Position numbers and translations under genes: made by a program
From: Clostridium sp. UBA6758
GTDB taxonomy: Bacteria; Bacillota; Clostridia; Clostridiales; Clostridiaceae
Reading direction: 5' to 3'
NCBI GenBank assembly: GCA_002453475.1
Contig: DKGY01000016.1
Span: 51,886-60,003 of the forward strand
DNA length: 8,118 nt
Shown: positions 5,665-8,118 of the stretch, piece after piece
Layout: each line of letters opens with the position of its first letter
Numbering within the stretch: position 1 is the first letter of the stretch
Notes under the pieces: model-generated
Told to the model about the DNA's origin: nothing
Databases searched by the model: none
The model's input: the letters and a program-made list of their open reading frames with translations, nothing else

Positions 5665-7887
5665 TTATATTATCGGTACTAAATTTCTTAACCTATCCAT
5701 ATTATCATTAATTCCTTTAGAGTATAACTTTTCTGAATCAATTTCTAATATAACAATATAAGTATTCATTGCAGATAAATACTTCTTATTTGTTTCATAT
5801 ATATAACCTAAATTATATAATAAATCTATATTTCTAGGATAATATTTTAATCCTTCTTTTAATAATTTCTCAGCCTCGAATATTTCATTATTATAAAACT
5901 TTAATGTACTCTTAATAGATAATAACTCAACATCTTCCTTTATATTATACAACTCTTCTAATTGAGCAAATAACTCCATGGCTTCTCTAATCATATTACT
6001 ATTAATTAACGTCATCAGATTTTCTTTAATCTTAATTATATCATTATATAAAACTAAATTATTAGATTCATTGCAGTCTGGCAATAGTATAGAATCTTTT
6101 ATGATAGCAACTAAATTACTAAACTCGCTTTTAATTTCAATAGCTTCCTTTAGCTTAGAAATCCCTTTAATCACTTCTCCATTATCAATATATCTTCTAA
6201 ATTCATCACTATTATCTACAAAATCCATGTCTTCTTTAAATTTATCCTGATTTAAATTTTTAATAATCAATCCATATTTATTTAATAATTCGATTATTTT
6301 ATATTTATCAACTAAGTATGCATTAATAAGCATATCACTTTTACTAAGTAAATATTTAATAATATAAATCATATCATCTCTAAAATTGCAACTAATAATT
6401 TCATCTATAGACGAACTATTTAATGTATTAATTAATGGAACAACGCAATTTTCAATATTAATAACTTTATTACTTTCTTTTCCACTTTCATCAATGAAAT
6501 CAATCAAATTTTCAAAAGCATTTTTTTCTTCTTTTTTTACTTTTAAATCTAATAACTTCTTTTCTTCATTACTTAGTGCATTTATTTTTTTAATAACTAA
6601 TTCTTTGTCTATATCATTTGTTTCACATATAGACTTAGAAAGTAAGTACAATAATAATATTTCTTCGTTTCTTTCTTTCACTTTATTAATTGTTTTATCT
6701 AAAGAAGAAAAATCCTTAAGAATCATATATACTTTCAATATTTCACCTAACATTAACATAAATGTATCCGTATCTTCCATTAGTAGATAAATATACTTAT
6801 CAATACATTCTAATTGATTTATCTTTATTTTAAATCTTAAAAGCTCTCCAATTACTCTGTACCTATGACCATATGAAAATATTTCCAACCCATTAGTGCT
6901 TGCATATTTCTCATATTTGAAGTTTTCTAAATATTTTAGATACAAATTTAAATTTTCTATTGCTTCATCCATATTTCCTTCGATAACATTGCATTTTCCT
7001 TTTAAATAATAGCAATCAATTAATTCATTATCTAACTCTTTCATTCTTTCACAATAATAAATACATTTATCATACTCTTTTGCATTAAAATATATAATTG
7101 TAGCATTGTGATAATAATTTATTTTAAAATTATCATTAACTTTTTCTGTTTCCATTAATGATAAATAATTTTCTAATTCAATTACAGCATCTTTAGTATC
7201 TCCATGTATTTCATAGCTTCTACTAAGCTGATATATATAATAAATATTTTTCGGATCTTTTTCTATTTCATTTTTTAATAAGGTAGCTGTTCTTTTAAAT
7301 TTTTTTTCCTTTATATCTTCTGTCATTATATATCCATAATGAAGCATATATATTTCTAAATTCTTTACTGGTCCTTTATATAAAGGTTGATTATGAATTT
7401 TGCCTTCATACTTGAAATAACCATCATTTTTAAATATTAAGTTTAAAGAAAAATATGTATATTCATTTAAGTCCTCATTAGTAAAATTTTTATAAACTAA
7501 TGAATATGTATTAAATTTTTTATAGTCATTACTACTAAAAAGTTTAATCAGTTTTTCAACCTCAACATACTCCATCTCCTGGTCTGCGTCCATTATAAAT
7601 ATGTATTCGCCCCTAGCAAGAGATATACTATAATTTCTTGCTTCCGAAAAATTATTATTCCACTGTTTAAAATATATCCGTTCCGTATAATTCTTAGCAA
7701 TTTCTACTGTATTGTCAATAGATCCTGTGTCAACTATTACCAATTCTGCTAAATTAGAATCTATTAACGGCTTTAAACTTCTTAAACAGTTGTCAAGGAA
7801 TTTTTCCTCATCTCTAACTATCATACATATACTAAGTTTATATTTTGTTTTTCTATCCAATTCCTTAATATTCCTTTTTTTATCCAT
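5665..7887 (-). CDS. Large GT2 family glycosyltransferase with TPR repeats and a long helical middle
   Basis: A 740-residue protein, the first gene after flagellin. The GT-A domain shows LSICMIVRDEE (18-28), IVDTGSIDNT (51-60), KQWNNNFSEARN (74-85), IMDADQ (98-103), GKIHNQP (162-168) and HYGY (183-186). The block that reads W-x-D-D-F-S in its two paralogues here is W-N-N-N-F-S, so both acidic residues are lost. TPR repeats run about 207-322. Residues about 350-619 are helical and Lys/Glu/Ile/Leu-rich with no motif I recognise; this insert accounts for most of the extra length over the 466-residue paralogue. A second TPR block at 620-725 matches that paralogue's C-terminal block. The start is fixed by AAGGAG (7895-7900) with 7 bases of spacing; the N-terminus is about 11 residues longer than in the paralogue. 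The position next to flagellin makes it a candidate for the first glycosylation step, which is inference. No membrane segment or signal peptide is seen. Confidence 0.93.
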   Translation of the reverse strand: MDKKRNIKELDRKTKYKLSICMIVRDEEKFLDNCLRSLKPLIDSNLAELVIVDTGSIDNTVEIAKNYTERIYFKQWNNNFSEARNYSISLARGEYIFIMDADQEMEYVEVEKLIKLFSSNDYKKFNTYSLVYKNFTNEDLNEYTYFSLNLIFKNDGYFKYEGKIHNQPLYKGPVKNLEIYMLHYGYIMTEDIKEKKFKRTATLLKNEIEKDPKNIYYIYQLSRSYEIHGDTKDAVIELENYLSLMETEKVNDNFKINYYHNATIIYFNAKEYDKCIYYCERMKELDNELIDCYYLKGKCNVIEGNMDEAIENLNLYLKYLENFKYEKYASTNGLEIFSYGHRYRVIGELLRFKIKINQLECIDKYIYLLMEDTDTFMLMLGEILKVYMILKDFSSLDKTINKVKERNEEILLLYLLSKSICETNDIDKELVIKKINALSNEEKKLLDLKVKKEEKNAFENLIDFIDESGKESNKVINIENCVVPLINTLNSSSIDEIISCNFRDDMIYIIKYLLSKSDMLINAYLVDKYKIIELLNKYGLIIKNLNQDKFKEDMDFVDNSDEFRRYIDNGEVIKGISKLKEAIEIKSEFSNLVAIIKDSILLPDCNESNNLVLYNDIIKIKENLMTLINSNMIREAMELFAQLEELYNIKEDVELLSIKSTLKFYNNEIFEAEKLLKEGLKYYPRNIDLLYNLGYIYETNKKYLSAMNTYIVILEIDSEKLYSKGINDNMDRLRNLVPII

Positions 7888-7896
7888 TGTATTGCT

Positions 7897-7918
7897 CCTT
7901 AAAATTATAATTTTAAAG
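7897..7918 (-). promoter_or_regulatory. Alternative hairpin covering the GT2 ribosome binding site
   Basis: The core at 7899-7916 is a perfect 18-base palindrome. With flanking pairs the minus-strand transcript can form a 9-bp stem from CUUUAAAAU and AUUUUAAGG around UAUA. The 3' arm includes the AAGG of the Shine-Dalgarno site for the 740-residue gene; the 5' arm reuses the last bases of the upstream terminator-like stem, so the two folds exclude each other. The stem is nearly all A-U and one pair is G-U, so it is weak. A regulatory role is inference only. Confidence 0.3.
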
Positions 7919-7941
7919 AGGGACCTTAGCCCCTCTTTAAA
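7912..7941 (-). terminator. Terminator-like hairpin after flagellin
   Basis: A perfect 11-bp inverted repeat, TTTAAAGAGGG (7912-7922) and CCCTCTTTAAA (7931-7941), encloses an 8-base loop. It begins 7 bases past the flagellin stop codon. Downstream on the minus strand is AATTATAATTTT rather than a clean T-run. It could be a leaky terminator that lets a small part of the abundant flagellin transcript continue into the glycosyltransferase gene, or a 3' stabilising hairpin. Confidence 0.68.
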
Positions 7942-7947
7942 TAATTA

Positions 7948-8118
7948 CTATCTTAATAATTGTAGAACACCTTGTGGTGCTTGATTAGCTTGTGCAAGCA
8001 TTGCTTGTGCAGCTTGGTTAAGAATATTATTTTTAGAGAAGTTCATCATTTCTTTAGCCATATCAACATCTCTTACTCTTGATTCTGCTGCTGTTAAGTT
8101 TTCTGATGTATTGTTTAA
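7948..8118 (-). CDS. fliC: Flagellin, C-terminal end (5' part outside window)
   Basis: The 56 visible codons end in TAG at 7948-7950 and continue beyond the right edge. The peptide is the conserved flagellin C-terminal helix: [20 protein letters not shown], then [20 protein letters not shown], ending GVLQLLR. This D0 region packs in the filament core with the N-terminal helix and is the part bound by the FliS chaperone before export. It carries no variable surface loops, so sites of glycosylation cannot be seen here. In many clostridia the genes that glycosylate flagellin lie directly next to it, matching the genes that follow. The symbol could equally be hag or fla in local naming; paralogues such as a second flagellin copy cannot be told apart from this fragment. 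Confidence 0.95.
   Translation of the reverse strand, partial: LNNTSENLTAAESRVRDVDMAKEMMNFSKNNILNQAAQAMLAQANQAPQGVLQLLR

Noticed and set aside
6386..6790. Plus-strand open frame of 134 codons inside the 740-residue GT2 gene
   Set aside because: It lies antisense to a well-supported gene, has no ribosome site, and its Ser/Leu/Ile-rich product is what complement reading of Lys/Glu/Asn-rich AT-rich coding DNA gives.
7904..7909. Perfect TATAAT on the minus strand upstream of the 740-residue GT2 gene
   Set aside because: Transcription would start on or inside the ribosome binding site, and no -35 box is placed correctly. It is part of an AT palindrome and is likely chance.
1..8118. Search for mobile elements, CRISPR arrays, tRNA genes or riboswitches
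   Set aside because: No transposase or integrase coding, no spaced direct repeats, no cloverleaf-like sequence and no intergenic gap large enough for a riboswitch was found; the longest gap is 117 bases.

Overview
The window looks like an accessory stretch of a low-GC Firmicute, most likely Clostridium or a close relative. The DNA is strongly AT-rich, codon use favours AGA/ATA/TTA/AAT, and Shine-Dalgarno sites are strong. At the right edge lies the C-terminal end of a typical clostridial flagellin. Every gene I can support is on the minus strand, so the window reads biologically from right to left. I cannot name the species from the sequence.

Layout in transcription order: (1) the last 56 codons of a flagellin (7948-8118); (2) a strong hairpin, then a 740-residue family 2 glycosyltransferase with TPR repeats (5665-7887); (3) a second hairpin, then a 466-residue paralogue with the same plan (4212-5612); (4) 27 bases later, a 475-residue protein with what look like divergent SGNH-hydrolase motifs (2757-4184); (5) a hairpin with a short T-run, then a third, more distant GT2-TPR protein of 354 residues (1579-2643); (6) a 116-residue helical protein I do not recognise (1111-1461); (7) an incomplete gene running off the left edge, with TPR repeats at its N-terminus and a GT4-type (group 1) glycosyltransferase domain behind them (1-1042).

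This is best read as a flagellin glycosylation island directly downstream of the flagellin gene. Three GT2 enzymes and one GT4 enzyme would build a glycan on flagellin in the cytoplasm before export. The SGNH-like protein is a candidate for adding or removing an acyl group. No gene here makes a nucleotide sugar, so donors must come from elsewhere. No mobile element, CRISPR array, tRNA or rRNA was seen, and no gap exceeds 120 bases.

Two things stand out. A two-to-three-repeat TPR unit with recognisable sequence sits at the C-terminus of two GT2 enzymes but at the N-terminus of the GT4 enzyme, suggesting a shuffled scaffold or substrate-binding module. The early genes are also separated by hairpins, one of which shares bases with an alternative fold covering the next ribosome binding site, suggesting stepped-down expression after flagellin.
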